From Bacillus testis (lineage in GTDB: Bacteria; Bacillota; Bacilli; Bacillales; DSM-1321), in contig NZ_LN851186.1 of assembly GCF_001243895.1 (NCBI RefSeq), forward strand, positions 3,114,981-3,178,980: DNA of 64,000 nt, read 5' to 3'. Below, piece after piece: positions 29,696-39,488 of the stretch. How positions within the stretch are numbered: position 1 is the stretch's first letter; every line of letters begins with the position of its first letter. The position numbers and the translations under genes were made by a program. Under the pieces are notes generated by a model. That model had not been told where the DNA came from, made no database searches, and saw only the letters and a program-made list of their open reading frames with translations.

Positions 29696-29721
29696 TGAAA
29701 CCCTTTCAGCTCATATACGTA
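29696..29721 (+). promoter_or_regulatory. ECF (SigW-type) promoter of ysdB
   Basis: TGAAAC (29696–29701), 16 bases, CGTA (29718–29721). This is an exact match to the Bacillus SigW promoter pattern, and ysdB belongs to the SigW regulon in B. subtilis. It lies 42 bases before the ysdB start. Confidence 0.85.
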
Positions 29722-29763
29722 CTTATACTAAACGATTGTCCCATATTTTCAAAGGAGGCTACA

Positions 29764-30129
29764 ATGGTTTTTCTAATGCGCATTGCGTTGATTTTTCTAC
29801 TGGTATTCCTACTGTACAGCATTATGTCTTATATTGCCAGCCCGGACAGAAAACTGCTTGCAGCCAAGCGGAACAAACAGTTCTTTCTGCTTGATGATCC
29901 AGCCAATCCCCTAAAAAATCTTTTCCTCACCTATAAAGGCATCTTATTTGAAGGTGAGAAATACATAGATTCTCTTCATTCTGGAAAAGTCGTAACCATT
30001 CATATTTGGCATTGCCGCCATAAAACAATCGACAAGCTGTCACTTCCTGATCAGAAAGTGATCGAACGGGCGCTGATAGACGTCTATCCAGAAGCGGAGG
30101 TCGAGTGGAAAAATATCCACCCTGACTGA
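29764..30129 (+). CDS. ysdB: YsdB-like membrane protein, SigW regulon
   Basis: 121 residues with one N-terminal membrane helix (about 3–22, RIALIFLLVFLLYSIMSYI) and a basic-acidic soluble domain ending near EVEWKNIHPD. The ATG follows a perfect AAAGGAGG at a good distance. Function unknown; the ECF promoter points to a role in envelope stress. Convergent with ysdA. Confidence 0.85.
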   Translation: MVFLMRIALIFLLVFLLYSIMSYIASPDRKLLAAKRNKQFFLLDDPANPLKNLFLTYKGILFEGEKYIDSLHSGKVVTIHIWHCRHKTIDKLSLPDQKVIERALIDVYPEAEVEWKNIHPD

Positions 30130-30134
30130 CATGC

Positions 30135-30386
30135 CTAAGAAATGGCCAATGCGATCGCTAATTGAAGCAGTGCCAGCATGGGCAAGCCAATTCGAAAGTT
30201 TGTATGTCTTGTCTTGTGGCGGAAAATAAACATCCCGCAAACAGCGCCGGGCGCTCCACCGATCCAGGCCAGCGTCCAAAGCGCCGCCTCCGATATTCGG
30301 TATTTCTTTTTCCTTGCTTTCGCTTTATCGATACCCATGGCAGCAAAAGCGACCAAACTGGCCAGCATCAAATACATCCACGCCAT
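30135..30386 (-). CDS. ysdA: DUF1294 family small membrane protein
   Basis: 83 residues with two to three hydrophobic segments and the family motif GIDKAKARKKKYRISEAALW followed by IGGAPGAVCGMFIFRHKTRH. The ATG at 30386 follows GGAAAGGGGAAAG; the longer frame back to 30428 runs through the rplT terminator and is not used. Same strand as infC–rpmI–rplT but separated by a strong terminator. Function unknown. Confidence 0.85.
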   Translation of the reverse strand: MAWMYLMLASLVAFAAMGIDKAKARKKKYRISEAALWTLAWIGGAPGAVCGMFIFRHKTRHTNFRIGLPMLALLQLAIALAIS

Positions 30387-30422
30387 CTTTCTTTCCCCTT
30401 TCCTTCTACTCCGATGAAAAAA

Positions 30423-30457
30423 AGCCATTCCCGCTAGAGAATGGCTTTTTCATTGCC
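30423..30457 (-). terminator. Terminator of the infC–rpmI–rplT operon
   Basis: AAAAAGCCATTC pairs with GAATGGCTTTTT around a 7-base loop just after the rplT stop. Confidence 0.88.
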
Positions 30458-30466
30458 TGAAGGCAA

Positions 30467-30826
30467 TTATTTATCTAAATGTTTTTTTGCAGTGTTTGCT
30501 AATTCAGTGAATGCAGCAGCATCAGCAATTGCAAGATCAGCTAACATTTTACGGTTAACTTCGATACCAGCAAGCTTCAAGCCGTGCATTAAACGGCTGT
30601 AAGATAGGCCGTTCATACGAGCAGCTGCGTTGATACGAGTGATCCAAAGTTTGCGGAAGTCGCGTTTCTTTTGGCGACGGTCGCGGAAAGCATACATTAG
30701 AGATTTCATTACTTGTTGGTTAGCAACTTTATATAATGTATGTTTTGAACCATAATAACCTTTAGCTAATTTAAGAACTTTTTTACGACGTTTGCGAGTA
30801 ACAGTACCGCCTTTTACACGTGGCAT
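30467..30826 (-). CDS. rplT: 50S ribosomal protein L20
   Basis: Early-assembling 23S rRNA-binding protein. In Bacillus it also represses its own operon by binding the mRNA leader. 119 residues, basic N-terminal extension ([21 protein letters not shown]), globular C-terminus; exactly the usual length. Last in infC–rpmI–rplT. Confidence 0.98.
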   Translation of the reverse strand: MPRVKGGTVTRKRRKKVLKLAKGYYGSKHTLYKVANQQVMKSLMYAFRDRRQKKRDFRKLWITRINAAARMNGLSYSRLMHGLKLAGIEVNRKMLADLAIADAAAFTELANTAKKHLDK

Positions 30827-30863
30827 GTATTTCCCTCCTATATAGATCGCTACGAACGATTAA

Positions 30864-31064
30864 TTACTTAAGATTGTCTAACATATGGCGAATACGTTTG
30901 TAATCGCCTGCGCTTACAAGACTAGCTTTACGAAGTTTACGTTTTTGCTTTGTAGATTTGTTTGCAAATAAGTGGCTAGTATATGCGTTTGAACGCTTAA
31001 GCTTACCAGATCCAGTTTTTTTGAAACGCTTTGCAGATCCGCGGTGAGTTTTCATTTTAGGCAT
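30864..31064 (-). CDS. rpmI: 50S ribosomal protein L35
   Basis: 66-residue very basic ribosomal protein ([20 protein letters not shown]). Lies between infC and rplT with 30–37-base gaps and an AGGAGGAAATCC ribosome binding site. Confidence 0.98.
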   Translation of the reverse strand: MPKMKTHRGSAKRFKKTGSGKLKRSNAYTSHLFANKSTKQKRKLRKASLVSAGDYKRIRHMLDNLK

Positions 31065-31094
31065 ACGGATTTCCTCCTCATTACAATCTAAAAA

Positions 31095-31610
31095 TTACTT
31101 TTCGTTTTTGGGTGCTAAGATTAAGAACATGCTGCGTCCGTCCATTTTAGGAGCTTGTTCTACAGTAGCCAATTCTTTGCACTCTGCAGAGAAGCGGTCC
31201 AATACGCGCTGTCCGATTTCTTTATGAGTAATCGCACGACCTTTAAAGCGAATAGATGCTTTCACTTTATCTCCCTTTTCAAGGAACTTATGAGCGTTGC
31301 GAAGCTTTGTATTAAAGTCATGCTCATCAATTGTCGGGCTCAAGCGAACCTCTTTCAAACTGATGATCTTTTGATTTTTTCGCGCTTCTTTTTCTTTCTT
31401 TTGCAGCTCAAAACGGTATTTTCCGTAGTCCATAATACGGGCTACAGGAGGTTTTGCGTTTGGAGCAACCAGCACTACATCAAGATTTACACGAGCGGCA
31501 ATATCCAGAGCTTCGAATTTTGTCTTAATGCCCAATTGTTCACCGTTTTGGTCAATGAGACGAACTTCGCGGGCACGGATGCCCTCGTTTACCATCATGT
31601 CTTTACTAAT
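31095..31610 (-). CDS. infC: Translation initiation factor IF-3, AUU start
   Basis: Binds the 30S subunit, prevents 50S joining and proofreads start codons. The frame opens with ATT at 31610 (then AGT AAA GAC ATG ATG), 6 bases after TTGGAGGTGGC. This gives 171 residues, [16 protein letters not shown]. The ATG at 31598 lacks a ribosome binding site. AUU is the classical IF-3 start, allowing autocontrol by start-codon discrimination. N- and C-domains are complete, with [25 protein letters not shown] linker region. Confidence 0.95.
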   Translation of the reverse strand: MSKDMMVNEGIRAREVRLIDQNGEQLGIKTKFEALDIAARVNLDVVLVAPNAKPPVARIMDYGKYRFELQKKEKEARKNQKIISLKEVRLSPTIDEHDFNTKLRNAHKFLEKGDKVKASIRFKGRAITHKEIGQRVLDRFSAECKELATVEQAPKMDGRSMFLILAPKNEK

Positions 31611-31624
31611 AGTTAGCCACCTCC

Positions 31625-31828
31625 AAGGTTTATTTCCGAATACATCATTTAAGTTACGAAGAACATAACCGCATTAAAAAAGTGTGGATGCTACTGCACC
31701 CACACGTATGATTACTAATAAGACGAATGTCAAATAGAAAACCAATAACCTGTAAACTACTGCAAAAGCGTTAGCAGGTGAGAAGCGGGTGCTCCTTCTT
31801 TTCTCAAAGAAGTATTCAATTTAATACC
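31625..31828 (-). ncRNA. L20-type ribosomal leader with attenuator before infC
   Basis: A 200-base untranslated leader between the promoter and infC, the position of the L20 leader in Bacillus. It ends in a terminator, GTGTGG with CCACAC followed by six T (31675–31705). L20 binding to the leader is known to favour this terminator. Matching is by position and the terminator; the pseudo-L20 binding site was not modelled. Confidence 0.8.
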
Positions 31829-31833
31829 TTAGA

Positions 31834-31862
31834 AATATAACACAGAATGTCCTGTGTGTCAA
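31834..31862 (-). promoter_or_regulatory. SigA promoter of infC–rpmI–rplT
   Basis: TTGACA (31857–31862), 17 bases, TATATT (31834–31839) on the minus strand. The spacer contains ACAGGACATTCTGT, an imperfect dyad. Confidence 0.88.
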
Positions 31863-31948
31863 ACACAAAACAACTGCCTTAACAACAAAACTTATATTAT
31901 CAAAGCTGCGGCATTTTTGCAATAGCTTTTTTAATATTATTTCGTTGC

Positions 31949-33880
31949 TTATCGTGATACCTCTGTAGTAATCCTGTTCTTGAACTCTTCAAAAGACACA
32001 GTTTCCGATTTTTGTTCGCCGTATTTCCGTACATTGACAGCTTGTTCTTCGACTTCTTTATCACCGACTACGAGCATGTAAGGAATTTTTTGCATTTGCG
32101 CTTCACGGATTTTATAGCCAATCTTTTCATTGCGCTGATCAAGATCTACACGCAGGCCTTCCGCTTGCAGCTGTTCCCTTACTTTCATCGCATAGTCCAA
32201 ATGTACATCTGGCGATACAGGGATAACCTGAACCTGTACAGGAGCCAACCAAGTAGGGAATGCTCCTTTATATTCTTCAATCAGGAAGGCCACAAAGCGT
32301 TCCATTGTAGAAACGACGCCACGGTGGATAACGACCGGACGATGCGGTTTGCCGTCTTCACCGACATAAGTTAAGTCGAAGCGCTCAGGCAGCAAGAAGT
32401 CCAATTGAACAGTAGACAAAGTTTCTTCTTTGCCAAGTGCTGTCTTCACTTGAATGTCTAGTTTAGGGCCGTAGAAGGCAGCTTCCCCTTCAGCTTCGAA
32501 ATACTCAAGGCCAAGGTCGTCCATTGCCTGCTTCAACATGCTTTGAGCCTTTTCCCACATTTCATCATCATTGAAATACTTTTCAGTATCTGCCGGATCG
32601 CGGTAAGAAAGTCGGAATGAATAATCATTGATATTGAAATCTTTATATACGGATTGGACAAGCTGTACCACTCGTTTAAATTCGTCTTGGATTTGATCCG
32701 GACGGACGAAGATGTGTGCATCATTCAGCGTCATTGCACGTACGCGCTGTAGGCCGGATAGTGCTCCGCTCATTTCATAGCGGTGCATCATGCCAAGTTC
32801 AGCGATACGGATCGGCAGTTCCCGGTAACTGTGGATATCGTTCTTATACACCATCATATGGTGAGGGCAGTTCATCGGACGAAGAACCAATTGTTCGTTT
32901 TCCATTTCCATCACTGGGAACATATCTTCTTGATAGTGGTCCCAGTGCCCTGATGTTTTGTACAAATCGACGCTTCCAATTACAGGTGTATAAACATGGT
33001 CGTAGCCAAGTCGTTGTTCTTTATCCACGATATAGCGCTCAATCACGCGGCGGATTGTCGCACCTTTAGGAAGCCACATCGGCATCCCTTGTCCTACTTT
33101 TTGCGAAGTAGTGAACAAATTCAGTTCTTTTCCTATTTTACGATGGTCGCGCTCTTTTGCTTCTTCCAATAGACGCAGATGCTCAGCAAGGTCCGCTTTC
33201 TTGAAGAAAGCTGTTCCGTATATACGTTGAAGCATTTTATTGTCGCTGTTTCCGCGCCAGTATGCCCCGGCTACGCTCAAAAGTTTGAACTCTTTCAATT
33301 TGCCTGTTGACGGAACATGCACGCCGCGGCATAGATCAATGAAGTCCCCTTGCTCATAGACCGTCACTTTTTCATCAGCTGGGATTGCCCCGATCAATTC
33401 CACTTTATATTCATCATCCTTGAATAGCTCAAGCGCTTCTTCACGCGTTACTTCTTTGCGGACAATTTCAATATTTTCATTGATGATTTTTTTCATTTCC
33501 TTTTCGATAGCGGGGAAATCCTCAGTCGAAATAGGCTGGTCTACATCAATATCATAGTAAAAGCCGTTATCGATTACCGGGCCGACCCCAAGTTTGACGT
33601 TGTCTTTCCCGTAAATGCGCTTAACAGCCTGAGCCAATAGATGGGCTGAGCTGTGGCGTAGGATTTCCAAAGCTTCCTTAGAATCGGGTGTAATAATTTC
33701 AATAGATGCATCCTCTTCGATCGGACGCTTAAGATCGTATAGTTCTCCGTTCACTTTTCCAGCCAGTGCTTTTTTCTTCAAGCCTGGGGAGATGGAGGCT
33801 GCGATTTCTTCAGTCGATGTTCCTTGGCCAAACTCCTTGACAGATCCGTCAGGGAAAGTGATTTTCAGCATTTCAGACAT
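31949..33880 (-). CDS. thrS: Threonyl-tRNA synthetase
   Basis: Charges tRNA-Thr and edits Ser-tRNA-Thr. The 643 residues have TGS (about 1–62), the editing domain with [13 protein letters not shown] (about 76) and class II core with [19 protein letters not shown] (about 335), [12 protein letters not shown] and the anticodon domain at the C-terminus. ATG at 33880 follows AAAGGAGG. A frame running back to 34123 merely crosses the T-box and is rejected. Confidence 0.98.
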   Translation of the reverse strand: MSEMLKITFPDGSVKEFGQGTSTEEIAASISPGLKKKALAGKVNGELYDLKRPIEEDASIEIITPDSKEALEILRHSSAHLLAQAVKRIYGKDNVKLGVGPVIDNGFYYDIDVDQPISTEDFPAIEKEMKKIINENIEIVRKEVTREEALELFKDDEYKVELIGAIPADEKVTVYEQGDFIDLCRGVHVPSTGKLKEFKLLSVAGAYWRGNSDNKMLQRIYGTAFFKKADLAEHLRLLEEAKERDHRKIGKELNLFTTSQKVGQGMPMWLPKGATIRRVIERYIVDKEQRLGYDHVYTPVIGSVDLYKTSGHWDHYQEDMFPVMEMENEQLVLRPMNCPHHMMVYKNDIHSYRELPIRIAELGMMHRYEMSGALSGLQRVRAMTLNDAHIFVRPDQIQDEFKRVVQLVQSVYKDFNINDYSFRLSYRDPADTEKYFNDDEMWEKAQSMLKQAMDDLGLEYFEAEGEAAFYGPKLDIQVKTALGKEETLSTVQLDFLLPERFDLTYVGEDGKPHRPVVIHRGVVSTMERFVAFLIEEYKGAFPTWLAPVQVQVIPVSPDVHLDYAMKVREQLQAEGLRVDLDQRNEKIGYKIREAQMQKIPYMLVVGDKEVEEQAVNVRKYGEQKSETVSFEEFKNRITTEVSR

Positions 33881-33971
33881 TATGTGTTCCTCCTTTTTTA
33901 TGTCAGTTTGGATATAGCTTGCTCTTAGGAAGCCTGGTCCAAACCCATTAATAAGATGTCGGGCACAATAT

Positions 33972-34255
33972 AAAAAAGCCCGCCCCTGATGATCCAGGGA
34001 CGAGCTGATATGATAAGTTAACCCGCGGTTCCACCCATGTTTTATCCGAATAACAGACGGATAACACTTTAGAGAACTGATAACGGCAGCTTCCGTCAGC
34101 CGATACTTGCCACAGGCGTTCACAGCTGAAGTTCAGAGGCGGTAAACAAATTGCCGGAATAGGAAGCTTTCAGCAGGGCGCTTCCCTCTCTAAAGACCGT
34201 CCACAAATCGCTCTTGTCCTCATCATTACTTTTCTTATATAGTGCTTTGTTATGT
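33972..34255 (-). ncRNA. T-box riboswitch, tRNA-Thr responsive, upstream of thrS
   Basis: T-box core GGGTGGAACCGCG (34024–34036) on the minus strand. It is followed by the terminator AGCTCGTCCCTG with CAGGGGCGGGCT and six T (33972–34005). Upstream Stem I shows an AGTAATGATGAGGAC-like segment and GAGAGGGAAGC. An ACC codon near 34141–34143 is the possible Thr specifier, less sure than the core. Confidence 0.92.
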
Positions 34256-34260
34256 AAAAT

Positions 34261-34289
34261 ATTATAAGTTGTTATGTGTATAAAAGCAA
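34261..34289 (-). promoter_or_regulatory. SigA promoter of the thrS T-box leader
   Basis: TTGCTT (34284–34289), 17 bases, TATAAT (34261–34266) on the minus strand, just downstream of the ytxC stop. Confidence 0.8.
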
Positions 34290-34313
34290 GGGACGTTATT
34301 TGTTTTTTCGCTT

Positions 34314-35156
34314 TTATTTCTGAGGGTACCGGCTTTCTGCAAAAGCGGATAAGGGGCAAATCCTGACCCTCTCCTCAAAAATGCTTTGGATGGTGCGCAA
34401 AATGGCCTGATCTTTAGCATCGCTGTAGATGGACAATTGCTCCGGAGCTATGGAAATCAACGGTGCCAATACATGCGAGTCGATATACATCGGATAATCG
34501 GAGAACAGACGGCGATCGGTATATGAAACCAATTCTGCCCTGACAATTTCACTGAAGGATTCATCAAAGAACGTAAAGTGCTCTCCATGGACCACATGCA
34601 GCTGCTTCTTTTTGGGCGTGACCGAATGCATGAAAGAACGCAATGTATGGATAAAATTCAAGTATTCCTGCTCCATCTTATATTCATCTATGGCTGTCTC
34701 TACATAAGAAAGCAGGCTTTTCATAATCCGCCGTTTCCGAAAGGTGAGAAATGAAGAGAATGAAAATGATACTTCCCGTTCCAGGACTGAATCAAGGCCG
34801 GCTTCGATACTTTTTTGGAGAGAATGCCAAAAAGCGTGGTTGGCATCATTTTCAGCCATAATCAGCATCATCGCTATGTCCACGATCTGGTCGCATTCCT
34901 CTTGTTCTCTATAAAAAAACGCCTCTTTGACAATTTGATGAAACCATTGGGATACCAATTCATCTTGTATATAACAAAAAAAGGCATCCTGCAGCAAATA
35001 AAGCGCATCCCGCTGCCGATGGAAAGGCAGCGTAATGACAGCTTGCTCCTGATTGTATTCAATATGTGAAAGCAACTGTTCATTGCTCTTTTTCTTTCGG
35101 CATCTATCCATGAATAAGTCCGCTTGTTGTACGGAATCAAAACTGATAGCAACCAA
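34314..35156 (-). CDS. ytxC: YtxC-like sporulation protein
   Basis: 280 residues matching the Bacillus YtxC family, a putative sporulation protein of unknown activity. It is soluble and helical, with many aromatic and acidic residues and no catalytic motif seen. The start is TTG at 35156 behind GGGGGG. It is upstream of thrS as in B. subtilis. Confidence 0.82.
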   Translation of the reverse strand: MVAISFDSVQQADLFMDRCRKKKSNEQLLSHIEYNQEQAVITLPFHRQRDALYLLQDAFFCYIQDELVSQWFHQIVKEAFFYREQEECDQIVDIAMMLIMAENDANHAFWHSLQKSIEAGLDSVLEREVSFSFSSFLTFRKRRIMKSLLSYVETAIDEYKMEQEYLNFIHTLRSFMHSVTPKKKQLHVVHGEHFTFFDESFSEIVRAELVSYTDRRLFSDYPMYIDSHVLAPLISIAPEQLSIYSDAKDQAILRTIQSIFEERVRICPLSAFAESRYPQK

Positions 35157-35450
35157 TCGTACCCCCCCTTACACATGTTCTCTATATGTATATGGACACG
35201 TTTTCCGGTTTAGAAGGAAAAAGGGAGGCGGTGAACATAATATTTCCTAAGGCTTCCGGGCGCAGAAAGAATAAACAAAACATAAGAAAAACCAGTATGA
35301 ATAGATCCCCTCGCGCTGGTATCCTGCAAAAGGATCTATAATAAAGACATACTTAACACAAAAGAGGCAGGCAGAATAAGGTTATCCCCTTTTCTCCATG
35401 GCTGTTTGCCCACGCTGACCCGCTCCCTTCGTTTAATTTCACCGTAAACA
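35157..35450. other. Intergenic region between ytxC and dnaI
   Basis: About 290 bases with no gene seen. It must hold the ytxC promoter, but no clear pair was identified. Confidence 0.4.
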
Positions 35451-35479
35451 AAAAACCGCTGGCACCCAGCGGTTTTTAA
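35451..35479 (-). terminator. Terminator of the nrdR–dnaB–dnaI operon
   Basis: AAAACCGCTGG pairs with CCAGCGGTTTT around a 3-base loop with T-run. The stem reaches the dnaI stop codon. Confidence 0.85.
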
Positions 35480-36408
35480 TTCCGTTTATTTTTCCCATTA
35501 AGCAGATAGGGTACAGACAAAGTACGGATTCTTTCCATAAGCCTTGCCGCTTTCACCTCTTCTTTTTCGCCTCTCTGCGAATAGGTCAAATGATTTTCAA
35601 GTTGTTTGAAATCAAAATTGCTAGTAAAGAAGGTCGGCAGCTGATCCGCCATGCGATGCTGCAAGATTGGGCCCAATACTTCATCACGGGCCCAGCTGGT
35701 CATTGTTTCAGCACCGATATCATCCAGCATCAGCACGGATGCTTTTTTTACGTATTCCAACTTCTCATTTAGCGTATTGTCTCCGATGGACGATTTGATT
35801 TCCCGCAGGAAGTCCGGAACATAAACCAATAAAGAAGAAATCCGTTTATCTGCCAGGTCATTAGCGATCGCACCAAGCAAATAGGTCTTCCCTACGCCGA
35901 ATGAGCCATGGAAATATAATCCCTTAGGTTTCTTGCCGGACATATAATCATCGATAAAGGCATCTGCCGCATCAACAGCCTTCAGTTTCTCAGGTGTATC
36001 TATATCGATTTCCGCAAGCGTTGCTTTTAAGATATCACTAGGAATATAAAGGCTTTGAATCAATTTTTCTCTGTCTTTCCGGCTGTCTTCCTTTATTTTT
36101 TTCTCACAGCGTTCATAAAACAATTCAATTCTATTACCCTGAAGCCCCAACTTTGGAATATACCCCTTCATCATGTTCTTGCATTGCGCCAGGCTCTCAC
36201 ATTCCGAACAATCATGTACCTGTGTCGTAAACTCATATAAGTCCATTAAGCTTTTCTCCATCATTTCTTCCGATATGGAGGAACTGTTCTCCTTGAGGAA
36301 AGCAACCACATGCGGGTGTGACAGCGTCTCTTTTTTCAGTGCTTCATATCTTTTGGCGAATGAGCCTGTATGGGTGAGCTTGGATAAAGATTGATCAATT
36401 TTTTTCAA
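35476..36408 (-). CDS. dnaI: Primosomal protein DnaI (helicase loader)
   Basis: AAA+ ATPase that loads the DnaC replicative helicase with DnaB and DnaD. An N-terminal zinc-binding helicase-interaction domain has CSECESLAQC (about 95–105). The AAA+ domain has Walker A GSFGVGKTYLLG (about 172), Walker B VLMLDDIGAE (about 231) and the arginine-finger segment YSQRGEKEEVKAARLMERI (about 277–295). The TTG start at 36408 is preferred because the GTG at 36417 overlaps the AGGGTGA ribosome binding site. 310 residues. Translationally coupled to dnaB. Confidence 0.96.
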   Translation of the reverse strand: MKKIDQSLSKLTHTGSFAKRYEALKKETLSHPHVVAFLKENSSSISEEMMEKSLMDLYEFTTQVHDCSECESLAQCKNMMKGYIPKLGLQGNRIELFYERCEKKIKEDSRKDREKLIQSLYIPSDILKATLAEIDIDTPEKLKAVDAADAFIDDYMSGKKPKGLYFHGSFGVGKTYLLGAIANDLADKRISSLLVYVPDFLREIKSSIGDNTLNEKLEYVKKASVLMLDDIGAETMTSWARDEVLGPILQHRMADQLPTFFTSNFDFKQLENHLTYSQRGEKEEVKAARLMERIRTLSVPYLLNGKNKRN

Positions 36409-36413
36409 ATATA

Positions 36414-37835
36414 TCACCCTTTTGCTTTATATTTTTTCTTCAACCTAGCCTGAAGCTTTTCTCTTTGAAGGGCAAAATCTCCATCTTCCCTCGGAGGTTG
36501 GTTTGTTTCTTTTCCTTGCTTGCCCTCGCCTTCTTTGGCCTCCTTCAGCCATTCAGGCACCATTTCGGTACGGACACGCTTCTTGCTGTTATATGATTTC
36601 CCATTATTTTTTGGAAGGTTGTTTTGTGATTTTTTATATTCGCCACGGGCCAGCTCCATCGCCTCTTTAACGGTCTTCACATCTTTGCGCGCCCATTGGC
36701 CTGCTATCGACGTGACATACGCTCTCGTAAATTTCATGTCATTGATGTTCATGACAAAATCAATCAACACGTTCATAACACCCGGCAACAGTTTTTGCTC
36801 GAGCATAATCTCTTCAACAATTTTCAAGTCGTTGATGGTCGGTTCAGCTCCATTGCCATATTGCCGTAACAATTCTCTGGGCGAAATCGTTTCGAGATGG
36901 CGGATGAACTTATCTTCCTGCGTCTCTTCCCCGCCTGCAGATTGTCTGTATTGCATAGGCTGGGTCTGTTCGGCAAGAGACGGATATTCCTCGCTATATT
37001 CAATCTGATACCAACTTCTGGCCGCTTTCCGCAATTCTTCTTCATCAATTTCGTCTTTTTCGTTCATGGCCCTAATCACAATCGTTTGCATAGCAAGCGG
37101 ATTAATGCCATATATGTAGGCAAGCTTCGCAATGGTCTCTTTGATTTCTTTCGTGAAGGCTTTTTCCGAAACCAATGATGCCTTTAGGCCGGCAAAGAAC
37201 AGAGGAAAATCAAAGGTATCCATAAAGCCGCCGAGCTCTTGCTGCTGCACAGCCGATATAAATGATTGTCCCTGTTCTGGTTCAAGGTCAGGTTTGGATT
37301 CTTCCGATATATAAAGCCCATTGGTCATATGGGAGGAAGCAAATACCTCTGTGAACGATTTAGTAACCTCTTCAAATTGGCCATGATCAAATTGTTCATC
37401 GCAAAAAAATTGTTTCAGCTTAGCGAATTGCGCTTTTCCCACTTTTTTATACAAATAAATATTGAGCATACCATCCGTAAAAAACTGTTCCGGCGACAAA
37501 GGGGCCATTAATTCGTACACAAAGGAAGCCTCTTCCTCCTGTACCCTCTTAAAAACCTTCAATAACCCTATGCCTTCCAATTTAATGCGGGCCTGGAATA
37601 TATCATTCAAAGGGATATCCAGTATATTCATGAGATTATAATGATTGGTTTCATGGGACCAAAGCTTATTGTTTTCAAGTTCGCTCCACAATGTCATATA
37701 TAAGCTTGTGCTTAAAGGGCCAATCAAGGGTTGATAGAGCATCGTAATGATCTTCCGGTCATAGTCACCCAGTATTCCCTTGGTTGTTACCCGGTATTGA
37801 TCGACAGGGAGCAATTGCTGCCAATGATTCATCAT
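36414..37835 (-). CDS. dnaB: Replication initiation and membrane attachment protein DnaB
   Basis: Bacillus-type DnaB (not the helicase of Gram-negatives), a DNA-remodelling helicase-loading factor. 473 residues, N-terminal winged-helix-like domain, DnaB/DnaD DDBH2 domain at about 310–390 (LETISPRELLRQYGNGAEPTINDL) and a highly charged C-terminal tail. Starts of TTG 37838, ATG 37835 and ATG 37832 are adjacent; 37835 is chosen. Followed without a gap by dnaI. Confidence 0.95.
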   Translation of the reverse strand: MMNHWQQLLPVDQYRVTTKGILGDYDRKIITMLYQPLIGPLSTSLYMTLWSELENNKLWSHETNHYNLMNILDIPLNDIFQARIKLEGIGLLKVFKRVQEEEASFVYELMAPLSPEQFFTDGMLNIYLYKKVGKAQFAKLKQFFCDEQFDHGQFEEVTKSFTEVFASSHMTNGLYISEESKPDLEPEQGQSFISAVQQQELGGFMDTFDFPLFFAGLKASLVSEKAFTKEIKETIAKLAYIYGINPLAMQTIVIRAMNEKDEIDEEELRKAARSWYQIEYSEEYPSLAEQTQPMQYRQSAGGEETQEDKFIRHLETISPRELLRQYGNGAEPTINDLKIVEEIMLEQKLLPGVMNVLIDFVMNINDMKFTRAYVTSIAGQWARKDVKTVKEAMELARGEYKKSQNNLPKNNGKSYNSKKRVRTEMVPEWLKEAKEGEGKQGKETNQPPREDGDFALQREKLQARLKKKYKAKG

Positions 37836-38011
37836 CAATACTCAAACCTTTCAAAACAGAGCGCTAGATGCTCTATGCTCTGCTTGCGCTTTTTCTTTAC
37901 TTTAAATGTATGGTTCTGATCGCCATACAACTAAAACCCTTAAACGGGGCAGCGGCTTTCAACCGCTCACCATCCCCTAGCTGTTTAAAAAAGCCCCCAC
38001 AGCTTCAGCTC

Positions 38012-38470
38012 TTAATGGTCCTTCTTTATAAGATCCTTCAACTCTTCAATAAATACATTAATATCTTTAAATTGCCGGTAGACGGAAGCAAATCGCACAT
38101 ACGAAACCTCATCAATTTTCGCTAGGCGGTTCATTACCTTCTCTCCAATGATTTCACTGTTTACTTCGGAAAGCCCGCTGCTTCGCAATTCCTTTTCCAC
38201 ATCCATCACCAAGTCCTCTAGCACTTTGAAGGGAACCGGCCGCTTCTCACACGCTTTGATTAAACCGCGCATGATTTTATCTCCGGAAAACTCTTCTCTT
38301 GTTCCGTTCTTTTTCACAACAATCAGCGGTGTTTCTTCCACTTTCTCGAATGTGGTGAAGCGAAAGCCGCAGCGTTCACATTCTCTCCGTCTTCTTGTTG
38401 AACGGCCTTCATCAATCGGGCGCGAATCAAGCACTCTCGTCCCATTATGTTGACAGCTCGGACATTTCAT
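38012..38470 (-). CDS. nrdR: Transcriptional regulator NrdR
   Basis: Represses ribonucleotide reductase genes, sensing ATP/dATP. The 152 residues have the zinc ribbon [18 protein letters not shown] … CERCGFRFT (residues 3–34) and ATP-cone domain (about 49–139). First of nrdR–dnaB–dnaI, an operon conserved in Bacillus. Confidence 0.97.
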   Translation of the reverse strand: MKCPSCQHNGTRVLDSRPIDEGRSTRRRRECERCGFRFTTFEKVEETPLIVVKKNGTREEFSGDKIMRGLIKACEKRPVPFKVLEDLVMDVEKELRSSGLSEVNSEIIGEKVMNRLAKIDEVSYVRFASVYRQFKDINVFIEELKDLIKKDH

Positions 38471-38788
38471 TATATCAACTCCGTTATTTCTTAGTCGGCT
38501 TTATATCATTTTGTCAGATGTTGTATTGTATCCTTATCTTATAAAAAACAGGCTGCTTTCACAATAGCAAAACATACAGCCCCTATCAACCAGAACCGAT
38601 GATCTGGTATTAGAATCCCCTGTTGAGCGTCTGTAGATTCTATTGTACACAATATTCTTGCCTTACGTGCAGCCAAAGTTTCACGCCTATCTAAAACTGA
38701 AAAGGATCCTTTGGCAAAAAGCAAAAAACCCATCCCAAAAAGGGGGACAGGTTCGATTTATAGAGACAAAAAATGAATACAAGCGCAT
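38471..38788. other. Intergenic region between nrdR and speD
   Basis: About 320 bases. An open frame of 64 codons on the minus strand (38539–38733) has no ribosome binding site and is rejected. Nothing else stands out, apart from a GGGGGACAGGTTC-like segment at about 38740. Confidence 0.4.
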
Positions 38789-38821
38789 ATAAAAAAGAGG
38801 TGCAAAGCCACCTCTTTGTAG
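38789..38821 (-). terminator. Terminator of speD
   Basis: AAAGAGGTG pairs with CACCTCTTT followed by T-run on the minus strand, just after the speD stop. Confidence 0.88.
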
Positions 38822-38828
38822 GTTTCGT

Positions 38829-39203
38829 TTAATAAGCCTTCGCTTCACCGACAACAATCGGACCCTTGCCACGGGGAAGTTCCACGTTTTCGCGCGTTTC
38901 CGCCCCCAATGCATCCGCAATATAATTAGCAGCCACATTCGGATTTAAATCCCCGCATGTATACACATCGATACTGGCATATCCATGTTCCGGAAAACTG
39001 TGGATTGTCAGGTGCGACTCCGAAATAATCACTACGCCGCTTACCCCTTGAGGCGCAAATTTATGAAAAGCCACCTCACGCACTTCAGCACCGGACCTTA
39101 ATGCCGCTTCCACGAAAATCTGTTCAATCTTCATTACATTATTCAGTTTTTCAAAATCACAGCCCCAAAGTTCCGATATCACATGTCTACCCATTGTTTC
39201 CAT
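38829..39203 (-). CDS. speD: S-adenosylmethionine decarboxylase proenzyme
   Basis: Makes decarboxylated S-adenosylmethionine for spermidine synthesis. The 124 residues are of the short prokaryotic class. Self-cleavage is expected between Glu62 and Ser63 in [16 protein letters not shown], where Ser63 becomes the pyruvoyl group. His68 and Cys83 (YTCGD) complete the processing and active site. The ATG follows GGGGG. Monocistronic with its own terminator. Confidence 0.97.
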   Translation of the reverse strand: METMGRHVISELWGCDFEKLNNVMKIEQIFVEAALRSGAEVREVAFHKFAPQGVSGVVIISESHLTIHSFPEHGYASIDVYTCGDLNPNVAANYIADALGAETRENVELPRGKGPIVVGEAKAY

Positions 39204-39454
39204 GTCATATTTCCCCCTTTAACATTTTTAAGTTTCTCAATGAAAAAGTTAAAGACAATCATAACTACCACGGGGGAAAGTTAGTCCAAAGAGGTCCTAA
39301 CCCTTTAAGTAGTTACTGTGGCTTCTGATAAAAGAAGTTCACGAAGAATAGTATAAAGGTTGAAGGAATATATTTCAATATTTTTAGTATAAAATGTAAA
39401 ATTCCACAGATATCTCTATTGCAGTTGAGCAGGGTAAGGCCGGAGCCAATGAAA

Positions 39455-39481
39455 AGCCCTTCTCACCAATGGAGAAGGGCG
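39455..39481 (-). terminator. Terminator of gapB
   Basis: GCCCTTCTC pairs with GAGAAGGGC around a 7-base loop, followed by TTTTC on the minus strand, close behind the gapB stop. Confidence 0.85.
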
Positions 39482-39488
39482 CTTTCTA

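Noticed and set aside
33881..34123. N-terminal extension of thrS
   Set aside because: The frame is open but crosses the T-box core and terminator, is not conserved, and the AAAGGAGG ribosome binding site points to the ATG at 33880.
38655..38695. Second SigW-like promoter (TGAAAC … CGTA) near nrdR on the minus strand
   Set aside because: Only 10 bases separate the two elements, instead of 16–17.
38539..38733. 64-codon minus-strand frame between nrdR and speD
   Set aside because: No ribosome binding site and an incoherent N-terminal half; the hydrophobic tail alone is not enough.
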